Source: JADLAT01 sp964348795
GTDB lineage: Bacteria > Pseudomonadota > Alphaproteobacteria > Micavibrionales > Micavibrionaceae
Length of the DNA: 30,181 nucleotides
Reading direction: 5' to 3'
Assembly (NCBI GenBank): GCA_964348795.1
Contig: CAYGDY010000018.1
Coordinates: 1 to 30,181, forward strand
Positions 6,520-14,248 of this stretch are shown in pieces (within the stretch, counting starts at the first letter, position 1; each line of letters begins with the position of its first letter). The position numbers and the translations under genes were made by a program. The notes under the pieces were generated by a model that searched no databases, was not told the origin of the DNA, and saw only the letters and a list, made by a program, of their open reading frames with translations.

Positions 6520-7944
6520 ATGTCAGACACCGGAGGAAAGACCGTCGCCCTCATCCGTGGCAATGCCGAATATCAGGAGGCATCCTTACAGCCCACACCC
6601 GAGGTGATGAAGTTGTGGAAGAAGGTTCACAACGATATGCGGGCTGAATTTGGGGAGGCTATTTTTAGAAGCTGGCTTAAACCATTGACTTTGCAGGCAT
6701 TTTATCATGGCACAATGGAAGTGTCTGTCCCGACACGCTTTATGCGGGACTGGATTCAAAATCATTATGCCGAGCGGATTTTAGCAATGTGCACGGCGGC
6801 CAGTGATCAAATCAAGCGGCTACAGATTGTGGTGGTCCAGAATGCGATGGTGGATGACACACCTGAAAGAACGGAAGATCTCGCGAAAGCCAACCAGAAC
6901 AAGAAAATGGATGTGTCAGAGATTTCTTCTCCGCTCGATGAACGGTTCACCTTTGAGACGTTTGTTGTCGGAAAACCCAATGCCCTTGCGCATGCCGCGG
7001 CGCGCCGTGTGGTAGAAAGTATTTCCGTGCCATTCAATCCGCTCTTTATCTACGGCGGTGTAGGACTGGGCAAGACCCATTTGATGCACGCCATTGCGCA
7101 TGCCATCGAAGAGCAATGGCCTGAAAAGACAGTCATGTATCTGTCTGCCGAAAAATTCATGTACCAGTTTGTGAAGGCTTTGCGGTCCGACTCGGCCATG
7201 GCGTTCAAGGAACAGTTCCGTTCGGTGGATGTGTTGATGATTGACGATATTCAGTTCATCGCCGGAAAGGAATCCACACAGGAAGAGTTTTTCCATACCT
7301 TCAATGCGCTTGTGGACCAGAACAAGCAGATTATCATTTCCGCCGACAAGGCACCATCGGATCTGGCCGGCGTAGACGAACGGCTTCGGTCCCGTCTGGC
7401 TTGGGGACTGGTCGCGGATATTCATCCCACCACGTATGACTTGCGTTTGGGCATTTTACAGACCAAGCGGGCGCAGTTGGGCGCAGATGTGCCGGAGTGT
7501 GTTCTGGAGTTTCTGGCTTTGAAAGTGACCAGCAATGTGAGAGAACTGGAAGGCGCCCTGAACCGGATTGTGGCGCATGCCGATGTCACTAAGGCCGCCA
7601 TTACGCTGGAAACCACGCAAGATGTCCTGCAGGATCTCTTGCGGGCACATGACCGGCGCATTACGATTGATGAAATCCAAAGAAAAGTGGCCGAGCATTA
7701 CAATCTGCGGATGACGGACATGCACTCGGCGCGCCGTGCCCGCAATGTTGCCCGTCCGCGCCAGATTGCGATGTATCTGTCCAAGCAACTGACAGCACGC
7801 TCCCTGCCGGAAATTGGCCGGAAGTTTGGTGGACGGGATCATACCACCGTGATGCATGCCGTGCGCAAGGTCGAGGAGTTGATGGTGGAAGATTCCGCCG
7901 TCGCGCAAGACATTGATATTCTTCGCCGTGCCTTGACAGGTTGA
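6520..7944 (+). CDS. dnaA: Chromosomal replication initiator protein DnaA
   Basis: DnaA binds the origin, opens it and loads the helicase. The 474-residue product has the N-terminal DnaB-interacting domain I (about 28-95), a variable linker (95-140), the AAA+ domain with Walker A GGVGLGKT (179-186) and Walker B VLMIDD (238-243), and the C-terminal helix-turn-helix DNA-binding domain with the DnaA signature GGRDHTTVMHA (437-447). The N-terminus carries about 25 residues more than domain I needs, so a later start cannot be excluded. The chosen ATG is preceded by GGAG 11 bases upstream. The gene is followed 24 bases later by tsaD on the same strand. The long leader upstream may host regulation. 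Confidence 0.97.
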   Translation: MSDTGGKTVALIRGNAEYQEASLQPTPEVMKLWKKVHNDMRAEFGEAIFRSWLKPLTLQAFYHGTMEVSVPTRFMRDWIQNHYAERILAMCTAASDQIKRLQIVVVQNAMVDDTPERTEDLAKANQNKKMDVSEISSPLDERFTFETFVVGKPNALAHAAARRVVESISVPFNPLFIYGGVGLGKTHLMHAIAHAIEEQWPEKTVMYLSAEKFMYQFVKALRSDSAMAFKEQFRSVDVLMIDDIQFIAGKESTQEEFFHTFNALVDQNKQIIISADKAPSDLAGVDERLRSRLAWGLVADIHPTTYDLRLGILQTKRAQLGADVPECVLEFLALKVTSNVRELEGALNRIVAHADVTKAAITLETTQDVLQDLLRAHDRRITIDEIQRKVAEHYNLRMTDMHSARRARNVARPRQIAMYLSKQLTARSLPEIGRKFGGRDHTTVMHAVRKVEELMVEDSAVAQDIDILRRALTG

Positions 7945-7968
7945 TTCTAACCGGTCTTGATGGACGGT

Positions 7969-9033
7969 ATGAAATTTCTGGGCATTGAAACCTCTTGTGA
8001 TGAGACATCGGCGGCTGTTGTGCGCGCCGATGGCGTCATCCTGTCCAATGTGGTGCTGAGCCAGTTGGAGGAACACCGCGTGTTTGGCGGGGTTGTGCCG
8101 GAGGTCGCGGCGCGGGCGCATATTGATCATTTGCATGCTGTGATCAGGGCGGCCATGGAGGATTCCAATACGACATTCGATGCCCTGCAGGGGGTTTGTG
8201 CCACCTGTGGCCCGGGTCTGATCGGAGGCGTCATGGTTGGGATGGTGGCCGCTAAAGCGATTGCCGCCAGTCGGTATATTCCGTTTCTTGCTGTCAATCA
8301 TCTGGAAGGGCATGCCCTGACCCCGCGTTTGACCGACAAGATTGCCTTTCCGTATCTTTTGCTTCTGGTATCCGGTGGCCACACACAAATCCTGCTGGTC
8401 AAGGACGTGGGCGCGTATGAATGCTGGGGGACAACGCGGGATGATGCGGCAGGGGAATGCTTTGACAAATCCGCCAAATTGATGGGCCTGCCCTATCCGG
8501 GCGGCCCACAGATTCAAAAACTGGCAGAAGAATGCGAAGACCCTGTGAGAGCTTCTGCCCGTTTTCCCTTACCGGCTCCTATGAAGGGACGGTCGGGTCA
8601 CGATTTTTCCTTTTCCGGTTTGAAAACGGCGGTCCGGCACTCTGTTGAAAAATTGCCCGCCGGTGTTTTGCATCGGTCCGATATCGCGGATCTGGCCTGT
8701 GCCTTTCAAAATACGATGGCGGATGTAATGGAGGATCGGTGTACGCTGGCTTTGGATCGTTTCTTGGAAAAGGGGCTGACGCAGACACCCGTTCTGGTGG
8801 TCGCGGGGGGCGTTTCGGCAAATCAGATGATTCGGAGCCGTCTGAAAACACTGTGTCAGCAAAAGCAGGTGCGCTTTTATGCGCCGCCATTGGCGCTATG
8901 CGGAGATAATGCGGCAATGATTGCTTGGGCAGGGATCGAACGTTTTCAAAAGGGGATAAGAGATTCTCTGGATTTTAAGGCCAGACCGCGCTGGCCTCTT
9001 GACGACAGGGTCATCGCAGGTCATGGTTTGTGA
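7969..9033 (+). CDS. tsaD: tRNA N6-adenosine threonylcarbamoyltransferase TsaD
   Basis: TsaD transfers the threonylcarbamoyl group to A37 of ANN-decoding tRNAs, together with TsaB and TsaE. It is an ASKHA-fold metal protein. The start at 7969 gives the canonical MKFLGIETSCDET N-terminus and puts the metal-binding HLEGH histidines at residues 111 and 115, the usual numbering; in-frame TTG 7957 and ATG 7960 are less likely. Further conserved blocks are LLLVSGGHTQ and VVAGGVSANQ. At 354 residues it is a little longer than the usual ~340, with the excess at the C-terminus. It follows dnaA closely and precedes gpsA by 31 bases, so the three may be read together. Confidence 0.96.
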   Translation: MKFLGIETSCDETSAAVVRADGVILSNVVLSQLEEHRVFGGVVPEVAARAHIDHLHAVIRAAMEDSNTTFDALQGVCATCGPGLIGGVMVGMVAAKAIAASRYIPFLAVNHLEGHALTPRLTDKIAFPYLLLLVSGGHTQILLVKDVGAYECWGTTRDDAAGECFDKSAKLMGLPYPGGPQIQKLAEECEDPVRASARFPLPAPMKGRSGHDFSFSGLKTAVRHSVEKLPAGVLHRSDIADLACAFQNTMADVMEDRCTLALDRFLEKGLTQTPVLVVAGGVSANQMIRSRLKTLCQQKQVRFYAPPLALCGDNAAMIAWAGIERFQKGIRDSLDFKARPRWPLDDRVIAGHGL

Positions 9034-9064
9034 AGATAATTTGTTATGAGACAAAAGGACAGTC

Positions 9065-10069
9065 ATGCAAACAATAGGCGTAGTCGGGGCGGGTGCATGG
9101 GGAACGGCGTTGGCGCAAATTTATGCGAAGGGTGGAGCACACGTGGTTCTGTGGGCCTTGGAACCGGATGTTGTCGAGGCTGTGAATGCAACCCGCGAAA
9201 ATAGTTTTTATCTCAAAGGTGTGATGCTGGATCCCAAAATCCGTGCCACAAACCGTCTGGGGGCGCTTTCAAAATGTGAAATTTTGCTTTTGGTGACACC
9301 TGCCCAGCATATCCGTACGGTCCTGACAGAATTGAAGGGGGAGATTTCTGCTGGGACGGTGTTGGTGATCTGTTCCAAGGGGATCGAGCAGAAAACCGGT
9401 ATTTTGTCGTCCGAGATTTGCCGCGAGATTTTACCGGACAATCCTGTTGCTGTCCTGACAGGGCCGACTTTCGCAACCGAGATCGCCATCGGGATGCCAG
9501 CCGCTGTCACACTGGCCGTCGGGGATAAGGACGTGGCCAAAATTCTGCAAAAAGCTTTGGGGCTCAAGCATTTCCGGCCCTATCTCACCGATGATATAAT
9601 CGGAGCGCAGTTGGGCGGGGCCATAAAGAATGTGATCGCGATTGCCTGCGGTATTGTGTATGGCCGAAAACTCGGAGAGAGCGCCTGCGCGGCGTTATTG
9701 ACACGGGGGCTGGCCGAGATGGGCCGGCTGGCGGTAGCGATGGGCGCGAAAAGACAAACATTGATGGGGATGTGTGGCATGGGAGATTTGATCTTGACGG
9801 CCACATCCCTGCAATCCCGTAATTTTTCTTTCGGGGCCGCCCTCGGTGAGGGACAAAGCAAAGACGATATACTCGGGCGCCGCAGTGCGGTGACAGAAGG
9901 CGTATATACGGTAGAATCCACTTTGGCGCTGGCTAAAAAATACGGCGTTGATATGCCGATTACGGAGGCCGTGTATCAATGTCTGTATCAGAAGAAATCA
10001 GTGGATGAGGTGATAGAAAGCCTTTTAGGCAGGCCCTTGCGCAATGATTCTGTAGACCAGGAAGAATAA
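9065..10069 (+). CDS. gpsA: Glycerol-3-phosphate dehydrogenase [NAD(P)+]
   Basis: GpsA reduces dihydroxyacetone phosphate to sn-glycerol 3-phosphate, the backbone for phospholipids, in the cytoplasm. The 334-residue product starts with a dinucleotide-binding GAGAWG at residues 8-13. It contains the catalytic lysine at residue 188 in GGAIKNV and a conserved GMGDLILT block in the C-terminal helical domain. The length matches the family. AAGGA lies six bases before the ATG. It sits between tsaD and the EVE gene with spacings of 31 and 12 bases, consistent with one operon. Confidence 0.97.
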   Translation: MQTIGVVGAGAWGTALAQIYAKGGAHVVLWALEPDVVEAVNATRENSFYLKGVMLDPKIRATNRLGALSKCEILLLVTPAQHIRTVLTELKGEISAGTVLVICSKGIEQKTGILSSEICREILPDNPVAVLTGPTFATEIAIGMPAAVTLAVGDKDVAKILQKALGLKHFRPYLTDDIIGAQLGGAIKNVIAIACGIVYGRKLGESACAALLTRGLAEMGRLAVAMGAKRQTLMGMCGMGDLILTATSLQSRNFSFGAALGEGQSKDDILGRRSAVTEGVYTVESTLALAKKYGVDMPITEAVYQCLYQKKSVDEVIESLLGRPLRNDSVDQEE

Positions 10070-10081
10070 AAGGGCCTTCCG

Positions 10082-10504
10082 ATGCCGTATTGGTTGTTGA
10101 AATCCGAACCCTCTGCATGGTCCTGGAAACAGCAAATGCAAAAAGGCGTGGAGCCCTGGAGCGGGGTCCGGAATTATCAGGCCGCCAATAACATGAAGGC
10201 CATGATGGTAGGGGATCTCGGATTTTTCTATCATTCCAATGAAGGTAAAAACATTGTGGGGATTGTTTCAATCGTGAAACCCTATTATCCAGACCCGACC
10301 GATGAAACAGGGCGGTTCGGAATGGTGGATGTGAAGGCACTCAAGCCGTTGCCTCTACCCGTGACATTGGCGCAGATCAAGGAAACAAAAGCGCTGGAAG
10401 ACATGGCGCTTCTTCGGCAATCGCGGTTGTCGGTGAGTCCCGTGACTCAGGAAGAATGGGATGTGATTTGCGGGTTGGGTGGTCTAACGAATCAAGCCCA
10501 GTAA
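10082..10504 (+). CDS. EVE domain protein
   Basis: The 140-residue protein is a single EVE domain, a PUA-like fold that binds modified bases in RNA or DNA. It begins with the family's MPYWLLKSEP and continues with WSGVRNYQAANNMKAM and GDLGFFYHSN, all hallmark blocks. Genes of this type are commonly found next to gpsA and tsaD in Alphaproteobacteria, as here, which suggests a housekeeping link to tRNA or base modification rather than a defence role. Its last 21 bases overlap the 3' end of era, which is on the opposite strand. Confidence 0.93.
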   Translation: MPYWLLKSEPSAWSWKQQMQKGVEPWSGVRNYQAANNMKAMMVGDLGFFYHSNEGKNIVGIVSIVKPYYPDPTDETGRFGMVDVKALKPLPLPVTLAQIKETKALEDMALLRQSRLSVSPVTQEEWDVICGLGGLTNQAQ

Positions 10505-11380
10505 TTTAAGATTCTCCGGCTTTTCATTCCATTGCGGGTCAACCTTGACGAAAAGTTTCAGATGGATTCGCAGATCGAACAGGGCTTCCATGTCCTGACG
10601 CGCTTCCTGTCCGATTTGTTTGATTCGGTTTCCCCCCTTTCCGACAACGATAGCCTTCTGGCTTTCGCGTTGTACGATAATGACCTGATCGATTTTGATG
10701 GAGCCATTCTCAAAGGGCTCCCAGCTTTCTGTGAGAACCAATGTGGCATGCGGCAATTCATGATGAAGCTGGTTGCAGATTTTCTCGCGGGTCATTTCAG
10801 CCGCCATCATCCGCATGGGCATGTCTGTCATCTCTTCGGGGTCAAACATCCATGGCCCTTCCGGAAGCATGCGGGCGGTGTGGTTTAACAACCCTTCGGT
10901 GCCTTTATTTTTCAGGGCCGAAATCATAAAGGTCGCCTGATAGGGAAAGACAGAATTCATCGCAGAAGAAAAATCCAGCAGATCGGGCTTGTTGACCTGA
11001 TCGACTTTGTTCAGAATCAGGACCACGGGTTTATTGCGGGGCAATTTTTTTACAAGCTCTGTATTACGCGCCACGGCGCTTTTCTGGGAGGCATCCACAA
11101 TATGCAGAATAGAATCGGATTCTTCGAGCGCGTCAAAGGCCACCGTGACCATCGCGCGCTCCAGCGTTTTTTGCGCGTCAAAAATACCAGGGGTATCGAT
11201 CAAAATGATCTGGGTTTGTTCGTAGGTCAAAATCCCCAGAACACGGGTACGGGTTGTTTGCGCCTTGGCCGAGACAATCGAGACTTTTGATCCGACCAGC
11301 GTATTGATCAGTGTTGATTTTCCCGCATTGGGCAGGCCAATGACGGCAAGAAAGCCACATCGGGTTTGAGGGTCTGTCAT
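10484..11380 (-). CDS. era: GTPase Era
   Basis: Era is an essential GTPase that binds the 3' end of 16S rRNA during 30S assembly. The 298-residue product has G1 GLPNAGKS (15-22), the QTTRTR switch I (41-46), G3 DTPG (62-65), G4 NKVD (124-127) and G5 SALK (154-157), then a C-terminal KH domain with GKGG at 247-250. Its start overlaps the rnc stop by three bases (ATGA type), indicating translational coupling. It is the last gene of acpS-lepB-rnc-era and converges on the EVE gene with a 21-base overlap and no visible terminator between them. Confidence 0.97.
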   Translation of the reverse strand: MTDPQTRCGFLAVIGLPNAGKSTLINTLVGSKVSIVSAKAQTTRTRVLGILTYEQTQIILIDTPGIFDAQKTLERAMVTVAFDALEESDSILHIVDASQKSAVARNTELVKKLPRNKPVVLILNKVDQVNKPDLLDFSSAMNSVFPYQATFMISALKNKGTEGLLNHTARMLPEGPWMFDPEEMTDMPMRMMAAEMTREKICNQLHHELPHATLVLTESWEPFENGSIKIDQVIIVQRESQKAIVVGKGGNRIKQIGQEARQDMEALFDLRIHLKLFVKVDPQWNEKPENLKLLGLIR

Positions 11381-12051
11381 GGGGATTTTTCTGATTCGAG
11401 GTGTTGAAGGAAAAGCTCCGCGACCGTTTTTTCCGCCAGTTGCCGTGAACGTCCTTGTGCTTTAAAGGGTGCGTATCCTTGAATAGAGAGTTCGATATCA
11501 AAGACAGGCGCATGATCCGGCCCGTGCTGTTGTGTGATTTTATATTGCGGCAAAGGTAAGTTGCGGCTTTGTGCCCATTCCTGCAAACGGGTTTTGGGGT
11601 GTTGCGGGGGCTCAATCATGATATCGAGTTTGTCTCTGAACAGTGTTTGCACAAAGGTCCGGCATTTTTCAAAACCCGAATCAAGATACAGAGCGCCCAA
11701 AAGTGCTTCCAGAACATCCGAAAGAATATTCTGGTTGTTTCGTCCGCCCGCCTGTGCCTCGGAGTCAGAAAAAATAATATAGTTTCCCAGACTGAATTCC
11801 TGTGCACGTTCTGCCAGAAAGGTGCCTTGCACCAGCGCCGCAAGCCGTTTAGCGAGATCCCCTTCCGTTTCCTGAGGGAAACGCTGGAATAACAAATCCG
11901 CGACGATCAGGCCCAGAACACGGTCTCCCAAGAATTCCAGTTTCTCATAGTTTTCATGCGGGTTCGCGCTGGAATGGGTGAGGGCCGTTGCCAGATACTG
12001 GGGGTTTTTGAAAGAATACCCGATAAAATGTTCGAGGGCTTTAGTCGGCAT
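11377..12051 (-). CDS. rnc: Ribonuclease III
   Basis: RNase III cleaves double-stranded RNA and matures rRNA precursors. The 224-residue product shows the signature EKLEFLGDRVL at residues 36-46 and the second set of metal-binding acids (D112 and E115 in SDVLEALLG). A C-terminal double-stranded RNA-binding domain runs from about residue 150 to the end. Length is typical. It overlaps the lepB stop by 11 bases at its start and the era start at its end, so the three genes are tightly coupled. Confidence 0.96.
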   Translation of the reverse strand: MPTKALEHFIGYSFKNPQYLATALTHSSANPHENYEKLEFLGDRVLGLIVADLLFQRFPQETEGDLAKRLAALVQGTFLAERAQEFSLGNYIIFSDSEAQAGGRNNQNILSDVLEALLGALYLDSGFEKCRTFVQTLFRDKLDIMIEPPQHPKTRLQEWAQSRNLPLPQYKITQQHGPDHAPVFDIELSIQGYAPFKAQGRSRQLAEKTVAELFLQHLESEKSP

Positions 12052-12901
12052 GGGGTTCCGGTGACGAGGTCTTCAGTTCGGGTATGAATCTCACTGGGTC
12101 AATATCCATGAACAGGCGGTTATACCGAATGGCAAAGGGCCACTTCCAAAATTCGTAGAAATGTGCGGCGCCATTGGTCGAGAAAAAGGTAAAATCCGCC
12201 CGCCCTACCAGATTTTCATACGGTACAAAGCCGACAATATGCATGACACGGCTGTCTCCGGAATTATCGCGGTTATCCCCCATCATGAAATAATGGCCAT
12301 CCGGCACAGTATAAGGTGGTGTGTTATCCAGAGGTTCACTGTCGCTTTCCTCGTAAATCTCGTGAGTGACACCATCAGGCAGGGTTTCAACATAGGTGGT
12401 GAGAGGCTGGTCCTCACCGTCTTGTCCGACAACTTTTTCAACGCCCCGCGCTTCCCGCTCGACGAGTTCTCCATTGATAAACAATCTGCCCCCACGCATC
12501 TGGATGGTATCGCCGGGCAGACCGATCAGGCGTTTGATATAGTCCTTATATGAATCGCCAGGGACAACAAAAACAATAACATCGCCTCGCCGTGGTTCCT
12601 TGTCCCAAACCCGCCCTGTCAGGGGGGCCAGACCGAAGGGAAAGGAATAGCGGCTGTATCCGTAGGCGGGTTTGTTGACAAAAAGGTAATCACCCACCAG
12701 CAGGGTGGGTTTCATGGAACCAGAAGGAATGCTGAAAGGCTCGAACAAAAAGGTCCGGATCAGGACTGCGAAAAGAAAAGCAATCAAAGCTGTTTTAAAG
12801 AAATCGGTGAGTTCTTCTCTGGCATTCAATGCAGGCGCTTTTTGCGGCGCATCGGCGCCTTGTATGGTCGAAGAAGGGGCTTTTGTGGCATTGTCTGTCA
12901 T
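12041..12901 (-). CDS. lepB: Signal peptidase I
   Basis: LepB removes signal peptides from exported proteins at the outer face of the inner membrane. A cytoplasmic N-terminus of about 33 residues is followed by one membrane segment (about 35-53) and the catalytic serine in SGSM (Ser62). The catalytic lysine is Lys123 in YIKRLIGLPGD, and a GDNRDNSGDSR box lies further on. The first possible start, GTG 12943, has no clear ribosome-binding site; the ATG at 12901 gives a 286-residue protein and is preferred. It lies 73 bases after acpS and overlaps rnc. It could process the signal-peptide-like segments of the DotA/TraY proteins encoded nearby, but that is inference. Confidence 0.95.
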   Translation of the reverse strand: MTDNATKAPSSTIQGADAPQKAPALNAREELTDFFKTALIAFLFAVLIRTFLFEPFSIPSGSMKPTLLVGDYLFVNKPAYGYSRYSFPFGLAPLTGRVWDKEPRRGDVIVFVVPGDSYKDYIKRLIGLPGDTIQMRGGRLFINGELVEREARGVEKVVGQDGEDQPLTTYVETLPDGVTHEIYEESDSEPLDNTPPYTVPDGHYFMMGDNRDNSGDSRVMHIVGFVPYENLVGRADFTFFSTNGAAHFYEFWKWPFAIRYNRLFMDIDPVRFIPELKTSSPEPHAD

Positions 12902-12974
12902 GTCAAAGATCGCTCTATCTGTGTGATGGTCTTGAATAAACACGATTGATCTGCGGAAAGCAAGACGTGTTCTT

Positions 12975-13385
12975 TCAGGAGAGTAAAATAGCTTCGATCA
13001 TGACAAGCGCCTGCGCCAACGGGGGTTCGTCGGTTATGGTGAGGTGGATATGGACCGCATGGTGGGGTGGGGTGAGGGTCTCAAGCCGTTTGAGGGCGCC
13101 TGCAGTGAGTTTGAGAGTGGGTTTGCCGGACGGGTCATTGACGACTCCGATGTCCTTCATATAAACGCCGTTGTGGAAGCCTGTACCCAGAGCCTTGGCA
13201 CAGGCTTCCTTGGCCGCAAAGCGCTTGGCGTATGTCGCGATATGGGTTCCCGCTTTACGGCGCGTTTCGGCCTTTTTGCGCTCCGTATCTGTAAAGCACC
13301 GCGCAATGAATCTCTCTCCGTGCCGTGCGAGGGTCGTTTCAATCCGCCGGATGTCGATCAAGTCATTTCCAATGCCCAAAATCAT
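12975..13385 (-). CDS. acpS: Holo-[acyl-carrier-protein] synthase
   Basis: AcpS attaches 4'-phosphopantetheine from CoA to a serine of apo-ACP, activating fatty acid synthesis. The 136-residue product has the N-terminal GIGNDLIDI block with Asp8 and the RFAAKEACAKALGTG block with Glu60 and Lys64, the Mg2+ and CoA-binding residues. Size is typical. It is the first gene of acpS-lepB-rnc-era in this window (pdxJ, which often precedes it, is absent). It is divergent from apt, with 95 bases between the two starts. Confidence 0.96.
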   Translation of the reverse strand: MILGIGNDLIDIRRIETTLARHGERFIARCFTDTERKKAETRRKAGTHIATYAKRFAAKEACAKALGTGFHNGVYMKDIGVVNDPSGKPTLKLTAGALKRLETLTPPHHAVHIHLTITDEPPLAQALVMIEAILLS

Positions 13386-13421
13386 GACGCTTACATTATC
13401 CTTGCCTTCTGAGTGGGCCCG

Positions 13422-13450
13422 TTTACACTTGCCGAAACAGGAGATATATA
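13422..13450 (+). promoter_or_regulatory. Candidate promoter of apt
   Basis: TTTACA (13422-13427), a 17-base spacer and TATATA (13445-13450) lie 31 bases before the apt ATG, with AGAGG as a ribosome-binding site close to the start. Both hexamers are 4-5/6 matches and the spacing is ideal. Confidence 0.5.
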
Positions 13451-13480
13451 AAACAAGATATCAGTATGTAAGAGGATCGC

Positions 13481-13996
13481 ATGAATATTCAAGACTATAT
13501 TCGTATCGTACCGGATTTTCCCAAGGCCGGTATCAATTTTTACGACATTGCAACATTGTTGGCTGAGCCGGCGGTCTGGCGGGAAACGATTGCACGGCTC
13601 TATACTTTGGCGGAATCCTATCGGGCCGATATGGTTTTGGGGATTGAGTCCCGTGGTTTTCTGGTGGCGCTTCCTCTGGCTATGGAGCTGGGATGCGGGT
13701 TTGCCATGATTCGCAAAAAGGGAAAACTGCCCGGGCGGGTGTTGGGGTACCGCTATGCACTGGAATATGGGGAAGATGAAATAGAAATCCAGCCGGATAT
13801 GATTCCGGAAGGAGCGAAAATCCTTCTGGTAGACGATCTTTTGGCAACAGGGGGCACGATGTCTGCCGCGGAGAATCTGGTTACACAGGCCGGGGCGCAG
13901 GTGGTTGGGCATCTGTGTATTGTAGAGCTCGAAGGACTTGGGGGGCGGGATAAATTGAAGGCGCCGTTCGAGTCGCTCCTACAATGTCCGGCCTGA
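13481..13996 (+). CDS. apt: Adenine phosphoribosyltransferase
   Basis: Apt salvages adenine by condensing it with PRPP to AMP. The 171-residue protein begins with the family pattern YIRIVPDFPKAGINFYDI (residues 6-23). It contains GIESRGFL (54-61) and the PRPP-binding VDDLLATGGTM (117-127). Length is normal. It is divergent from acpS and is followed by a 252-base gap before the DotA/TraY array, with no obvious Rho-independent terminator, so read-through into the array is possible. Confidence 0.96.
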   Translation: MNIQDYIRIVPDFPKAGINFYDIATLLAEPAVWRETIARLYTLAESYRADMVLGIESRGFLVALPLAMELGCGFAMIRKKGKLPGRVLGYRYALEYGEDEIEIQPDMIPEGAKILLVDDLLATGGTMSAAENLVTQAGAQVVGHLCIVELEGLGGRDKLKAPFESLLQCPA

Positions 13997-14090
13997 AGGC
14001 CAAAAATTCAAAAACATCTCTGAGAAAGAGCAAGACGCGCGGTTTTTCACATCATAGCGCTAAAAGCTTAACAAGCTCTTAATGGGGCCG

Positions 14091-14152
14091 CTGTTTAAAA
14101 TTTTATTTTTAAAAACAGTAAATAATGCGTTGGAAAGCTGGAAATTTTCCAA
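14091..14152 (+). promoter_or_regulatory. Inverted repeats between apt and the DotA/TraY array
   Basis: Two A+T-rich dyads lie in the gap before the array. The first is CTGTTT...AAACAG (14091-14096 with 14113-14118, imperfect inner arms of A and T). The second is TTGGAAA (14130-14136) with TTTCCAA (14146-14152), seven perfect base pairs, overlapping the palindrome GGAAATTTTCC (14140-14150). Their position upstream of a large operon suggests operator or leader function. I could not place a convincing -35/-10 pair. Confidence 0.35.
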
Positions 14153-14248
14153 TCTCCGATGTTAGAATTAAGAAAGGAAAGAATTTACTAAAATTTTAAG
14201 TATTTTGGCGGTAAACTGGTACATGAAGTGGGTGAAAAACGGTACGTC

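Noticed and set aside
6387..6647. Open frame overlapping the dnaA start in another frame
   Set aside because: Covers the T11 tract and the dnaA N-terminus; no conserved features.
7456..8517. Open frame of 353 codons on the minus strand
   Set aside because: It runs antisense across the end of dnaA and the first half of tsaD, two certain genes; its translation is rich in His, Gln, Arg and Pro, as expected of a shadow frame.
10082..10504. EVE protein as part of a defence system
   Set aside because: EVE domains occur in modified-DNA restriction systems, but here it is a stand-alone domain next to gpsA and tsaD, its usual housekeeping context, with no nuclease nearby.
13391..13912. Open frame of 173 codons on the minus strand over apt
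   Set aside because: Complete shadow of apt, whose motifs are certain.
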